A DNA stretch of 64,000 nt from Siccirubricoccus soli (GCF_024178315.1 NZ_JAMZIK010000009.1:39318-103317), one strand, 5' to 3'. Shown: positions 7,246 through 16,029, counted from the stretch's first letter. A program made the numbers and translations. The notes: generated from the letters alone by a model not told the origin.

Positions 7246-8510
7246 TGCGCGATCATCTCGGCCGCCCCATCGTCGCCGTCACCGGCATCGGCCTCGTCAC
7301 CCCGCTCGGCTTCGGGGTGGCGGAGAGCTGGGCCGGGCTGCTCGCCGGCCGCTCCGGCATCTCCCGCATCACCCGCTTCCCCACCGAGCATCTGCGCACC
7401 ACCATCGCCGGCCAGGTGGTGCTGCCGGAAGAGGCGGGGCGCGAGCCCCTCAGCTCCCCCGAACGGGTCGAGCGCATGGCAGCGCTGGCGGCGGAGGAAG
7501 CGGTCGCGGAGGCCGGCATCGGCGCCAGGGCGAACTTCCCCGGCCCGCTCTTCCTCGGCATGCCGCCGGTGGAGGTGGAATGGCCGTCCCGCCTCGCCCT
7601 CGCCCGCCAGGGCAATGGCGGGGAGGCGGGCAGCTACCCGGCCCTGATCGCCGCCGCCACCGGCCAGCAGGCGCTGTTCGAGAGCTGCCTGTTCGGCGGC
7701 GTGGGCGAGCGGCTGGCGGAGCGCTTCGGCACACGCGGCGCGCCGATCTCGCTGACCACCGCCTGCGCCACCGGCGCCTCCTCCATCCAGCTCGGGGTCG
7801 AGGCGATCCAGCGCGGCGAGGCGGAGGCGGCGCTCTGCATCGGCGCCGAGGGCAGCGTGCAGCCGGAGGCGCTGATCCGCTTCTCGCTGCTTTCCGCCCT
7901 TTCGGCCCGCAACGAGGATCCCACCAAGGCCTCCCGCCCCTTCGAGAAGTCCCGCGACGGCTTCGTGATGAGCGAAGGCGCGGCGGCGCTGGTGCTGGAG
8001 AGCCTGGAGAGCGCCCGGGCCCGCGGTGCGACGGTGCTCGGCCTGGTCCTCGGCGCCGGGGAGAAGGCGGACAGCTTCCACCGCACGCGCTCCAACCCGG
8101 ATGGCGGCGCCATCATCGGCGCCATGCGCGCGGCCATTGCCGATGCGGGGCTGGAGCCGGGGCAGATCGACTACGTGAATGCCCATGGCACCGGCACGCC
8201 GGAGAACGACAAGATGGAGACCCTCGGCATGCGCGCCGTCTTCGGCGAGGCGTCACCGCCGATCTCCTCCAACAAGTCGATGATCGGCCATACCCTCTCC
8301 GCTGCCGGCGCCATCGAGGCGGCGTTCAGCCTGCTGACCATCCGCGACCAGCGCCTGCCGCCGACCATCAACCATGAGGTGCCGGATCCGGCGATTCCGC
8401 TGGATGTGGTGCCGAATGTGGCGCGGGACGCGAAGGTGACGCAGGTGCTGTCCAACAGCTTCGGCTTCGGCGGGCAGAATGTCTGCCTGGTGCTGGGGGC
8501 TGCCCCGTGA
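7245..8510 (+). CDS. fabF1XL: Beta-ketoacyl-ACP synthase II of the VLCFA cluster
   Basis: A 421-residue FabF-type condensing enzyme with the full catalytic set: C174 in TTACATGASS, H314 in VNAHGTGTPENDK and H349 in NKSMIGHTLSAAGA. It extends acyl-AcpXL with malonyl units. Its start codon overlaps the stop of the ketosynthase-like partner (TGATG), which suggests matched amounts and possibly a heterodimer. A housekeeping fabF is expected elsewhere. The cluster context assigns this copy to lipid A long-chain synthesis. Confidence 0.93.
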   Translation: MRDHLGRPIVAVTGIGLVTPLGFGVAESWAGLLAGRSGISRITRFPTEHLRTTIAGQVVLPEEAGREPLSSPERVERMAALAAEEAVAEAGIGARANFPGPLFLGMPPVEVEWPSRLALARQGNGGEAGSYPALIAAATGQQALFESCLFGGVGERLAERFGTRGAPISLTTACATGASSIQLGVEAIQRGEAEAALCIGAEGSVQPEALIRFSLLSALSARNEDPTKASRPFEKSRDGFVMSEGAAALVLESLESARARGATVLGLVLGAGEKADSFHRTRSNPDGGAIIGAMRAAIADAGLEPGQIDYVNAHGTGTPENDKMETLGMRAVFGEASPPISSNKSMIGHTLSAAGAIEAAFSLLTIRDQRLPPTINHEVPDPAIPLDVVPNVARDAKVTQVLSNSFGFGGQNVCLVLGAAP

Positions 8511-8538
8511 GCGGCGCGGCAGCCGGGGCGTCGGCCTG

Positions 8539-9561
8539 ATGCGCGCGCTGCAGCTTTTCGGCGACCGCGATACCCGCCTTGTCGAGGTGCCGGACCCGCC
8601 GCCGCCGGGGCCCGGCGAGGTGCAGCTCCGCATGCGCGCCGTCGGCCTCAACCACATCGATGTCTGGGGCTGGCGCGGCATGGCCTTCGCCAAGCGGCAG
8701 CTGCCCCTGACCGTCGGCGCGGAAGCGGTGGGCGAGGTGATCGCGCTCGGCGAGGGCGTCTCGGGCTGGCGCCCCGGCCAGCTTGCCGTGCCCTATGGCG
8801 CGCTGACCTGCGGCACCTGCCGCGCCTGCCGCGAGGGCCGCGACAACCTCTGCGAGAATGTCCGCGGGGTGAAGGGCTTCCATGTCGATGGCTTCGCGCA
8901 GGAGAAGGTGAACCAGGACTCCCGCCTGCTGGTGCCGGTGCCGGAGGGCATTCCGGCGGAGCAGGCCGCCTGCGCCGCCATCACCTTCTCCACCGTCGAG
9001 CACATGCTGTTCGACAATGCGAAGCTGGAGCCGGGCGAGGTGGTGCTGGTGCAGGCCGCGGGCTCCGGCATCGGCACCGTCGCGGTGAAGCTGGCCAAGG
9101 CCATGGGCTGCACCGTCATCGCCACCGCCGGCTCCGACGAGAAATGCGAGAAGGCGCGCGCCCTCGGCGCCGACCATGTGGTGAACTACACCACCGACCG
9201 CTTCGAGAGCGTCGCCCGCAAGGTGACGAAGAAGCGCGGCGTCGACGTGGTGTTCGAGCATGTCGGCGCCACCACCTGGGCGGGCTCCCTGCTCTCGCTC
9301 CGGATGGGCGGGCGGCTGGTGACCTGCGGCAGCACCTCGGGCGTCTCGGCCGAAACCAACCTGATGATGGTCTTCCAACGCCAGCTCAAGATCTTCGGCA
9401 GCTTCGGCGCCTCCATGCGCAACATCGCCGACGGCCTCGGCAAGATGGCGGCGGGGATCACGCCGGTGCTGGACACCGTTGCGCCGCTCGAGCAGTTCGA
9501 GGCAGCGCTGGCGCGGCTGGAGACGCGGCAGGTCTTCGGCAAGATCGTTGTCACGCTGTAG
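8539..9561 (+). CDS. adh2XL: Zinc-type alcohol dehydrogenase/reductase of the VLCFA cluster
   Basis: A 340-residue medium-chain dehydrogenase/reductase. CGTCRACREGRDNLC (about residues 92-106) has the four-cysteine structural-zinc lobe. VQAAGSGIGTVAVKLAKAMG is the nucleotide-binding fold. The catalytic-zinc cysteine position reads GLNHIDVWGW with no Cys, so it is probably not a classical zinc alcohol dehydrogenase. A reductase acting on enoyl or keto chains during elongation is plausible, since the rhizobial clusters have the same gene here. The ATG at 8539 is preferred to a frame opening at 8479 because the conserved N-terminus starts there, 28 nt after fabF1XL. Confidence 0.88.
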   Translation: MRALQLFGDRDTRLVEVPDPPPPGPGEVQLRMRAVGLNHIDVWGWRGMAFAKRQLPLTVGAEAVGEVIALGEGVSGWRPGQLAVPYGALTCGTCRACREGRDNLCENVRGVKGFHVDGFAQEKVNQDSRLLVPVPEGIPAEQAACAAITFSTVEHMLFDNAKLEPGEVVLVQAAGSGIGTVAVKLAKAMGCTVIATAGSDEKCEKARALGADHVVNYTTDRFESVARKVTKKRGVDVVFEHVGATTWAGSLLSLRMGGRLVTCGSTSGVSAETNLMMVFQRQLKIFGSFGASMRNIADGLGKMAAGITPVLDTVAPLEQFEAALARLETRQVFGKIVVTL

Positions 9562-9564
9562 CGC

Positions 9565-9585
9565 GCGCCGCCTGCGCGGCGGCGC
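9565..9585. other. Hairpin between adh2XL and lpxXL
   Basis: GCGCCGCC (9565-9572) pairs with GGCGGCGC (9578-9585) across a 5-nt loop, 3 nt after the adh2XL stop. It may attenuate read-through or stabilise the upstream message. The downstream gene is still likely to be in the operon. Confidence 0.35.
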
Positions 9586-9652
9586 TGGGCGCACCCATCC
9601 CGGCCCTGCGGGGCAGGCTTGGGCCGCGGATGCGCCCCGCGCATAACCCGCC

Positions 9653-10540
9653 ATGCAACGCTTCCTCGATTCCGTCCTCGCCCTGCTGGTCCGCGCGCTC
9701 TTCGCCGTGTTGCGTGCCCTGGGCCCGGACCGTGCCTCGGCGCTCGGCGGCTTCCTCGCGCGGAATATCGGTCCCTTGCTGCCGGTGCAGCGCACCACGC
9801 TGGACAACATCGCCCGCGCCTTCCCGGAGAAGCCGCCCGAGGAGCACCGCCGCATCGCCCGTGAGGCCTGGGACAATCTCGGCCGCACCGCCTGCGAATA
9901 CGTCCATATGGACCGCATCTGGGATTTCGACGAAGCCAATCCCAATACCGGCCGCATCCAGCTCTCGCCCGAGACCGTGGCCCGCTTCATGGAACTGCGG
10001 GGCGACGGCAAGCCCGGCCTGTTCTTCGCCGCCCATCTGGCGAATTGGGAGCTGCCGGCGATCGCCGCGGCGGCGCATGGGCTCGACTCCGCCGTGCTCT
10101 ACCGCATGCCGAACAATGCCGCGATCGGGCGGCTGATCGTCAGGCTGCGCGCCGGCAGCATGGGAAGGCTGATCCCCACCAACATCAGCGCCCCGGTCCG
10201 CATGCTGGAAGCGCTGGATGAGGGGCTGCATGTCGGCATGCTGGTGGACCAGCGCTTCAGCCGCGGCCCGCGCATCGCCTTCTTCGGGCGGGAGACGCCG
10301 ACCAACCCGCTGCTGCCGCGCCTCGCCCGCCGCTTCGACTGCCCGGTGCATGGCGCCCGCGCCATCCGCCTCGACGGCGCCCGCTTCCGGCTGGAGCTGA
10401 CCGAGCCGATCAACCTGCCCCGCGACGCGAAGGGCGAGGTGGATATCGAGGCGGCGACGGCGGCCATCACCCGGATCGTCGAGGGCTGGATCCGCGACTA
10501 TCCTGGGCAATGGCTGTGGATGCACCGCCGCTGGCGGTAG
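9653..10540 (+). CDS. lpxXL: Lipid A acyltransferase for the very-long-chain acid (LpxXL)
   Basis: A 295-residue LpxL/HtrB-family acyltransferase. An N-terminal hydrophobic segment (VLALLVRALFAVLRAL) anchors it in the inner membrane. AAHLANWE supplies the HX4D/E catalytic motif (H128, E133). It would transfer the long hydroxylated chain from AcpXL to lipid A on the cytoplasmic face. It is the last gene of the acpXL cluster and follows adh2XL by 91 nt. The other LpxL-type acyltransferase expected in such genomes is not in this window. Confidence 0.92.
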   Translation: MQRFLDSVLALLVRALFAVLRALGPDRASALGGFLARNIGPLLPVQRTTLDNIARAFPEKPPEEHRRIAREAWDNLGRTACEYVHMDRIWDFDEANPNTGRIQLSPETVARFMELRGDGKPGLFFAAHLANWELPAIAAAAHGLDSAVLYRMPNNAAIGRLIVRLRAGSMGRLIPTNISAPVRMLEALDEGLHVGMLVDQRFSRGPRIAFFGRETPTNPLLPRLARRFDCPVHGARAIRLDGARFRLELTEPINLPRDAKGEVDIEAATAAITRIVEGWIRDYPGQWLWMHRRWR

Positions 10541-10550
10541 GGGGGAAGGC

Positions 10551-11504
10551 ATGCGGATCCTGGTGCTCGGCGCCGGCGCGCTCGGCGGCTATTTCGGCGG
10601 CAGGCTGCAACAGGCGGGGGCGGAGGTAAGCTTCCTCGTCCGCCCGCGCCGCGCGGCGCAGCTCGCGGAACGCGGCCTGGTCATCGAAAGCCCCTTCGGC
10701 AACGCCACCCTGCCGGTGAGCACCGTCGCCGCCGAGGCGCCGGGCAGCGGCTACGACCTCATCCTCCTCACCTGCAAGGCCTATGACCTGGCGGCGGCGA
10801 TCGAGGCCATCCGCCCCGCGGTCGGGCCGGGCACGGCGGTGCTGCCGGTGCTGAACGGCCTCTCCCACCTCGCCACCCTGGACGCCGCCTTCGGACGGGA
10901 GGCGGTGCTGGGCGGCCTGGCCAAGATCCAGGCGACGCTGGCGCCGGACGGCACGGTGCGGCAGCTCAACGACTGGCGCTGGCTGACCTTCGGGGAGCGC
11001 GACGGCACCCTCTCCCCCCGCGTCCAGGCCCTGGCGGCGCTGGCCGGCAAGGCGCCCGGCATCGTCGCGGAGGCGGTGCCGGACATCATGCTGCGCATGT
11101 GGGAGAAGCTGGTGCATCTCGGCACCAGCGTCATCGGCACGGTGCTGCTGCGCGCCAGCACGGGGGAGATCGCACGGGCGCCGGGCGGCGTCGAATTCAT
11201 GGCCAAGGTGCTGGCCCGCAACGCCGCCATCGCCGCGGCCGAGGGCCAACCGGTGCGGCAAAGCTTCCTCGAGGATATCGGCCGCGTCTTCGCCGACCCG
11301 CAGGGCGGCTACACCACCTCCATGCTACGGGACCTGGAGGCAGGCGAGCGGATCGAGGCCGACCATATCCTCGGTTTCCTGGTCCAAGCGGCGCAGCGGG
11401 CGGGGGTGCCGAGCGAGATCCACGAAGCCGCCCTGCTGCACTGCAAGGCCTATGAGCAGCGCCGGGACGCGGGACGGCTGCCCGGAGGCACCGGCCCAGG
11501 CTGA
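10551..11504 (+). CDS. panE: 2-dehydropantoate 2-reductase (ketopantoate reductase)
   Basis: A 317-residue PanE/ApbA family enzyme. MRILVLGAGALGGYFGGRL is the N-terminal NADP-binding strand. LLTCKAYDL supplies the conserved lysine near residue 72. NGLSHL and WEKLVHLGT lie in the central and C-terminal parts. It would reduce ketopantoate in pantothenate synthesis, although paralogs of this family often act on other keto acids. GGGGGAAGG precedes the ATG, 10 nt after lpxXL. Its stop codon is the first bases of repeat family A. Confidence 0.88.
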   Translation: MRILVLGAGALGGYFGGRLQQAGAEVSFLVRPRRAAQLAERGLVIESPFGNATLPVSTVAAEAPGSGYDLILLTCKAYDLAAAIEAIRPAVGPGTAVLPVLNGLSHLATLDAAFGREAVLGGLAKIQATLAPDGTVRQLNDWRWLTFGERDGTLSPRVQALAALAGKAPGIVAEAVPDIMLRMWEKLVHLGTSVIGTVLLRASTGEIARAPGGVEFMAKVLARNAAIAAAEGQPVRQSFLEDIGRVFADPQGGYTTSMLRDLEAGERIEADHILGFLVQAAQRAGVPSEIHEAALLHCKAYEQRRDAGRLPGGTGPG

Positions 11505-11640
11505 TACCCGGCCCGGAAAGTCCAGGCCGGGTATCCCCGCAAGGTTGCTGGGACGGCTGCGCGCCAGCCGCAAGGGCATACCGGCCGCGCGCCCACGGAT
11601 CGACATCGGTCAGCCTTCCGCGCGGCCGGCATGAGACGTG
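11502..11640 (+). repeat. Intergenic repeat family A, copy 1
   Basis: The panE stop TGA is the first part of the repeat (TGATACCCGGC). GATACCCGGCC (11503-11513) pairs perfectly with GGCCGGGTATC (11525-11535). The rest contains GGCTGCGCGCCAG, CATACCGGCCGCGC and a tail CCGCGCGGCCGGCATGAG that recur in the other copies (42940, 53942, 59457). It lies between the convergent panE and the sensor kinase gene. Confidence 0.65.
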
Positions 11641-11741
11641 GGCAGCCGGAGGCTGCCGCCGCCCAGCCTCCCCAGGAAGCATCCTGACGACAGGCACCCG
11701 GAAACCGCACCCGGCCGCCTCGCCGATCGTGCCGGCCTGTG

Positions 11742-11852
11742 GCCGCCCTAGAGCGTTTTCGGTTTACATGCGTTCACCGAAAACGCTCTACGCTTTTGTT
11801 TGCAGGGCAGATTCAGGCCTTCGGGCGATGCCGCCCTACGGCGATCTGCTCT
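11742..11852 (-). repeat. Intergenic repeat family B, copy 1 (two hairpins)
   Basis: Hairpin 1: TAGAGCGTTTTCGGT (11749-11763) pairs perfectly with ACCGAAAACGCTCTA (11776-11790), with a 12-nt loop. Hairpin 2: AGGGCAGAT (11804-11812) pairs with ATCTGCTCT (11844-11852). On the opposite strand it aligns with 48247-48352: a 45-nt core differs at only three positions plus one indel. The surrounding 11853-11970 is AT-richer than the window and shows no gene. Confidence 0.65.
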
Positions 11853-11970
11853 AACACTACCTGGGCGGAAACGACCAAAAATTCAGCAAATTCAGAGTGG
11901 TGCGAAATTCAGGCCCTGGCCGGCAAGCCACTGATTTCGCCGCGGAATTTTCGTTCCTGCCCAGGCAGTA

Positions 11971-13812
11971 CTAATTGCCCAGCCGGTCCACCGGCAGGCG
12001 CAACTGCACCGTCAGCCCCGTCGCCGCCCATTCGAAGGCCGCCTCGCCGCCCAGCTGGGCGCAGCTCTGCCGCACCAGCCGGTGGCCGAAGCCGGCCCCC
12101 TCCGGCGCCTGCACCGCCGGGCCACCCAGCTCCACCCAGCGCAGCAGCACCGCGCCCTCCCCGGTCAGCTCCCAGCCGATGCCCACCCGGCCGCCGGCGC
12201 GAGACAGGGCGCCGTATTTCGCCGCGTTGGTTGCCAGCTCGTGCATCGCCAGCGCCACCGGCGGCGCGCCGGTCGCCCCCAGGCGGATCGCCGGGCCATC
12301 CAGCGACAGCCGCTCCGGCTCGCCCTGGAAGGGCGCCAGCAGCGCCTCCAGCAACTGCCCGAGCGTCGTGCCGCCGCCCGTCGCCGGCAGCGCCGTGCTC
12401 CCCGCCATGGCCGGCCGCACCAGGTCATGGGCCCGGGCCAGTGCCTCGATCCGGCCGAGCAGGGTCCGGCGCATCGCCTCCGGCGTCTCTGCCGTGCGGG
12501 CGGTGAAGACGACCAGCCCGCCGATGATGGCGAAGAGGTTCTTCACCCGGTGGTCCAGCTCCCGCACCAGCAGGTCGCGCGCCCGCTCGGCGTGCTTCCG
12601 CTCCGTCACCTCCTCGCAGACGATGCCGACGCCGGTCACCTCGCCGCTTTCCGGGTCCCGCACCGGGTAGAATTGTTCCACCCAGTCGCGCTGCACCCCG
12701 GGCGCGCGCGGCGTCTCGCCCTGGACCTCCACGCCGGTCAGCGTCTCCCCCGCCTCCAGCACCCGGCGCAGCACGGGCTCCGCCGCCACCCGCAGACCCG
12801 GCAGCAGGTCCCAGAGCCTCCGGCCGAGATGCGCCTCGGGCGGCAGCCCGTTCATCTCCGCCAGGGCGGAGTTGATGCGGACGAAGCGCAGTTCCCGGTC
12901 GAGCTGCGCCAGGCCGAGCGGCGCCGCCTGGTAGAGCATTTCGAGATCGGCGAGGCGCCGCCGCGCCTCCCGCTCACTTTCCACCTGCGCCGCCATGGCC
13001 CGGCGCTGGGCGGTGAGGTCGAGATGCGTGCCGGTCAGCACCAGGGCGCGGCCATCCGGCCCGCGCTCCAGCGCCTCACCCCGCGCCAGGATCCACACCC
13101 AGCGGCCGGAGCGGTGGCGCATGCGGAACTCCGCCTCGTAACGGGCGGAGGTGCCGGCCAGGTAGCGGTCCAGCAGGGCGCGGGTCCAGGGCAGGTCGTC
13201 CGGATGCAGCAGGGCCTGCCAGTCCTGCACCGCCAGCTCGCGGTTCTCCGACGGCAGGCCGAGCATGCTGCACCAGCGCTCGGTCACCTGCAGCACGCCG
13301 GTCCGCCGGTCCCAGTGCCAGGCGCCGAGATCGGCGCCGGCCAGCGCCACCTCCGCTTGGCGATGGGCGAAGCTCAGCGCCTGCTCCGTCTGGTGGTGGG
13401 CCGTCAGGTCCACGAGGCCGAGGCTGATCCACTCCCGCCCCCCGACCCGCACCCGCCGGGCGCGCAGCAGCAGGTGCAGCGGGGTGCGGCCGGGCAGGAC
13501 GAAGCCGGTCTCGAAACTTTCCGGTACCTCGCGCGCCGTCAGCCGGCCCAACCGGCGGCGGAGCTGCGGGCCGTGCGGCGCCGTCTCCAGCGCCGTCGCC
13601 CAGGCGGCGGCGAGGATGGCGAGAGCCTCCTTCGGGCCATGCGCGGCGGGTCCTGCCGGGGCCAGCAGCGCCAGCGCCTCGGCATTGCAGAGGCGTGGCC
13701 GCAGGCTCTCCGGCTCCAGCACCAGGGCCGGCAGGGGCAGCATGTCGAGCAGCCCGGCGAGTTCCGCGGGCAGTCCTGCCGCCTCCGCCTGGGCGGACAG
13801 CGCGCTCAGCAC
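11971..13812 (-). CDS. PAS-domain sensor histidine kinase, HWE family
   Basis: A 613-residue cytoplasmic kinase without membrane segments. It has three PAS-like regions: about residues 20-110, 140-270 (GAWHWDRRTGVLQVTERW... RYEAEFRMRHRSGRWVWI) and 280-400 (APLGLAQLDRELRFVRINSALAEMNG). The phospho-acceptor is H421 in RELDHRVKNLFAI. HEL at about residue 524 and WVE near residues 559-561 give the HWE signature. Start: GTG at 13812. The frame stays open further upstream but without kinase-like sequence, and an ATG lies 23 codons in (MLPLP). It is likely to sense light, redox state or a small molecule and to signal to an unlinked response regulator. No partner is adjacent. Confidence 0.85.
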   Translation of the reverse strand: MLSALSAQAEAAGLPAELAGLLDMLPLPALVLEPESLRPRLCNAEALALLAPAGPAAHGPKEALAILAAAWATALETAPHGPQLRRRLGRLTAREVPESFETGFVLPGRTPLHLLLRARRVRVGGREWISLGLVDLTAHHQTEQALSFAHRQAEVALAGADLGAWHWDRRTGVLQVTERWCSMLGLPSENRELAVQDWQALLHPDDLPWTRALLDRYLAGTSARYEAEFRMRHRSGRWVWILARGEALERGPDGRALVLTGTHLDLTAQRRAMAAQVESEREARRRLADLEMLYQAAPLGLAQLDRELRFVRINSALAEMNGLPPEAHLGRRLWDLLPGLRVAAEPVLRRVLEAGETLTGVEVQGETPRAPGVQRDWVEQFYPVRDPESGEVTGVGIVCEEVTERKHAERARDLLVRELDHRVKNLFAIIGGLVVFTARTAETPEAMRRTLLGRIEALARAHDLVRPAMAGSTALPATGGGTTLGQLLEALLAPFQGEPERLSLDGPAIRLGATGAPPVALAMHELATNAAKYGALSRAGGRVGIGWELTGEGAVLLRWVELGGPAVQAPEGAGFGHRLVRQSCAQLGGEAAFEWAATGLTVQLRLPVDRLGN

Positions 13813-14053
13813 CCACCCCCCCGGAGGCCGGGCCGCGGCAGGACCGGGACGCGCTGCCCCCGCGCCGCGCCCCGGAGGCAGCGGATGGGCGGCCCCGGCT
13901 CGGCGCCTGCGGGCGAATGGGTCCGGCGGCCGGCTGGCATCATGGCGAGGTGGCGCTTGCGGGGTTGCTGCGGGGTGGCCTGCCTGCGGCCATAACCTTC
14001 TTGCATGGCTGAGTATGTCCGGAAAATGTCTTCCGGACCATCGCCCTTTCGCC

Positions 14054-14947
14054 TCAGCCGGTAGTGATGTCCCCTCGCCGCAATAGCTGGATGATGGCGG
14101 AGAAATCCAGCCCGCCCTGCCCCTCGGCGAGAAACCGGGCATAGAGCGACCGCGCCATGGCGCCAAGCGGCGTCGCCGCCCCCACGCTCTCCGCCGCCGC
14201 CTGGGCGAGGCCCAGATCCTTCTCCATCAGCGCCACGGAGAAGCCTGGGGCGTAGTCCCGGTTGGCCGGGCTGGCGGGGACCGGCCCCGGCACCGGGCAG
14301 TAGCTGGTCAACGCCCAGGACTGGCCGGTGGATTTGCTCACCACGTCGAACAACGCCTGATGGGTCAGGCCGAGCTTCTCCGCCAGGATCATCGCTTCGG
14401 CCGTGACGATCATGTTGGCCGCCAGCATCATGTTGTTGCAGGCCTTCACCGCCTGGCCGGCCCCCGCCCCGCCGCACAGGACGAGGGTCCGGCCCATGGC
14501 GCGGAGGACCGGCTCGGCGCGGGCGAAGACCTCCGGCTCGCCGCCCGCCATGAAGGTGAGCGTGCCGGCCTCCGCCCCCATGGTGCCGCCGGAAACCGGG
14601 GCGTCCAGCATGGCCCGGCCGCATTGCGCCGCCACCTCCCGCGCCGTCGCCACATCGATGGTGGAGCAGTCGATCAGCACCGCATCCGCCGGGCTGGCGG
14701 CCGCGATGCCGCCGGCGCCCAGCACCGCCTCCCGCACCTGTGGCCCGGCGGGCAGCATGGTGATGACGAATTCCGCCCCGGCCGCCGCCGCGGCGGCACT
14801 GGCAACCGGGGTGCCGCCCGCGGCGGCGAAGCCGGCGAGCGCCTCCGGCACCAGGTCGAAGCCGGTGACGGCGTGGCCGGCCTTCAGCAGATTCCGCGCC
14901 ATCGGCGCCCCCATCCTGCCGAGGCCGATGAAGCCGATGCGTGCCAT
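14054..14947 (-). CDS. 3-hydroxyisobutyrate / 2-hydroxy-3-oxopropionate dehydrogenase family protein
   Basis: A 297-residue beta-hydroxyacid dehydrogenase. GFIGLGRMGAPMARNLLKAGH binds the cofactor, LDAPVSGGTMGAEAGTL is the substrate loop, and VKACNNMMLAANM carries the catalytic lysine with its asparagine partner. GYAPG-like and KDLGLA segments complete the C-terminal domain. It could oxidise 3-hydroxyisobutyrate (valine pathway) or reduce tartronate semialdehyde, and the sequence does not decide. The ATG at 14947 has AGGA upstream. The 241-nt gap to the kinase on the same strand probably holds that gene's promoter. Confidence 0.88.
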   Translation of the reverse strand: MARIGFIGLGRMGAPMARNLLKAGHAVTGFDLVPEALAGFAAAGGTPVASAAAAAAGAEFVITMLPAGPQVREAVLGAGGIAAASPADAVLIDCSTIDVATAREVAAQCGRAMLDAPVSGGTMGAEAGTLTFMAGGEPEVFARAEPVLRAMGRTLVLCGGAGAGQAVKACNNMMLAANMIVTAEAMILAEKLGLTHQALFDVVSKSTGQSWALTSYCPVPGPVPASPANRDYAPGFSVALMEKDLGLAQAAAESVGAATPLGAMARSLYARFLAEGQGGLDFSAIIQLLRRGDITTG

Positions 14948-15018
14948 ATAGCCTGTCCTCCCTCCCGATCCCGGCAGTCTGGCGGCGCGGCCGGGACTTG
15001 GCCAGCACCGCCCGACCC

Positions 15019-15930
15019 TCAGCCCTCGCCGGCCGGCCGCAGCCCGGCCTGGAACAGCACCGCCCGCAGCACCCCGGCCAGGGCCAGCAGCGCCGGCCGG
15101 CGCGGCGTCGCGGCGCGGAAGACCAGGCGCAGCTCCCGCGCCGTCCCCCCGGCCAGCGGCCGCAGCACCAGCCCCTGCTGCCGCGCCGCCCCTGCCGCCA
15201 GGGCCGGCAGCAGGGTGGCGCCGAAGCCGGCGGCGACCAGGTTCATCAGCGTCGCCAGGCTGACCGCCCGGAAGCCCTGCCCGGTGCCCTGGGCCGCTCC
15301 CTGCCGACCGCAGGCGGCGATCGCCTGGTCGCTGAGGCAATGGCCATCCGCCAGCACCAGCAGCTCGGCGCCGAGGGAGGCTTCCGGCACCGGCCCCTTG
15401 CCCACCAGCACATGGCCAGGCGGCAGGGCGGCGAGGAAGGGCTCCATCGCCAGCGGCACCGCCTCCAGCTCCCCCGGCGGCGGCGCGGTGGCGATCACTG
15501 CGGCGTCCACCGCATGGTGGCGCAGCCGGTCCAGCAGCGCCTCGGTCAGATCCTCCCAGGGCTCGAGCGCAAGGCGCGGCAACTCCGCCCGGAGCTGCGG
15601 CATGAAGGGCGGCAGCAGGAAGGGGGCGAGGGTCGGGATGATGCCGAGGCGCAGCGTCCCGGCCAGCGGGTCCGCCATGGCCTGGGCGCCGCCGGCCAGG
15701 GCATCCGCCGCCGCCACCGCCGCCTCCGCATGCGGCAACAGCGCCCGGCCCGCCGCGGTCAGGGTGACGCTGCGCGCCCCGCGCTCGAAGAAGGCCACGC
15801 CCAGCTCCTCCTCCAGCTTGCGCAGCTGGGCGGAGAGGGTGGGCTGGCTGACATGGCAGGCCTCGGCGGCCCGGCCGAAATGCCGGTGCTCGGCGACGGC
15901 GAGGAGATAGCGGAGATCGCGCAGGTTCAT
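15019..15930 (-). CDS. oxyR: Hydrogen peroxide-sensing LysR regulator OxyR
   Basis: A 303-residue LysR-type regulator. The N-terminal helix-turn-helix (RHFGRAAEACHVSQPTLSAQLRKLEEELG) is typical. The sensing region reads LADGHCLSDQAIAACG, with Cys198 and Cys207. Position and context match the peroxide-sensing C199/C208 pair of E. coli OxyR, so this is OxyR rather than a generic LysR protein. It is divergent from the catalase gene, and the 99-nt gap holds a near-consensus OxyR operator that starts 5 nt upstream of its own ATG. That suggests autorepression plus catalase activation. Confidence 0.95.
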   Translation of the reverse strand: MNLRDLRYLLAVAEHRHFGRAAEACHVSQPTLSAQLRKLEEELGVAFFERGARSVTLTAAGRALLPHAEAAVAAADALAGGAQAMADPLAGTLRLGIIPTLAPFLLPPFMPQLRAELPRLALEPWEDLTEALLDRLRHHAVDAAVIATAPPPGELEAVPLAMEPFLAALPPGHVLVGKGPVPEASLGAELLVLADGHCLSDQAIAACGRQGAAQGTGQGFRAVSLATLMNLVAAGFGATLLPALAAGAARQQGLVLRPLAGGTARELRLVFRAATPRRPALLALAGVLRAVLFQAGLRPAGEG

Positions 15931-15935
15931 GAGGA

Positions 15936-15972
15936 ATAGATAGATCCTATTGGGCCGATCAGAACAAACGAT
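15936..15972. promoter_or_regulatory. OxyR operator between oxyR and catalase
   Basis: Four tetrads with exact 7-nt spacing: ATAG (15936-15939), CTAT (15947-15950), ATCA (15958-15961) and CGAT (15969-15972). The reported OxyR motif is ATAG-N7-CTAT-N7-ATAG-N7-CTAT, and this site matches 13 of 16 specified bases. It lies next to the oxyR start and 57 nt upstream of the catalase ATG. Confidence 0.75.
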
Positions 15973-16029
15973 TTCTCCCTATGGATCTGCCTCCGTAGCT
16001 TTCGCGGGACCAGAGAGAAAGGAGCCGTC

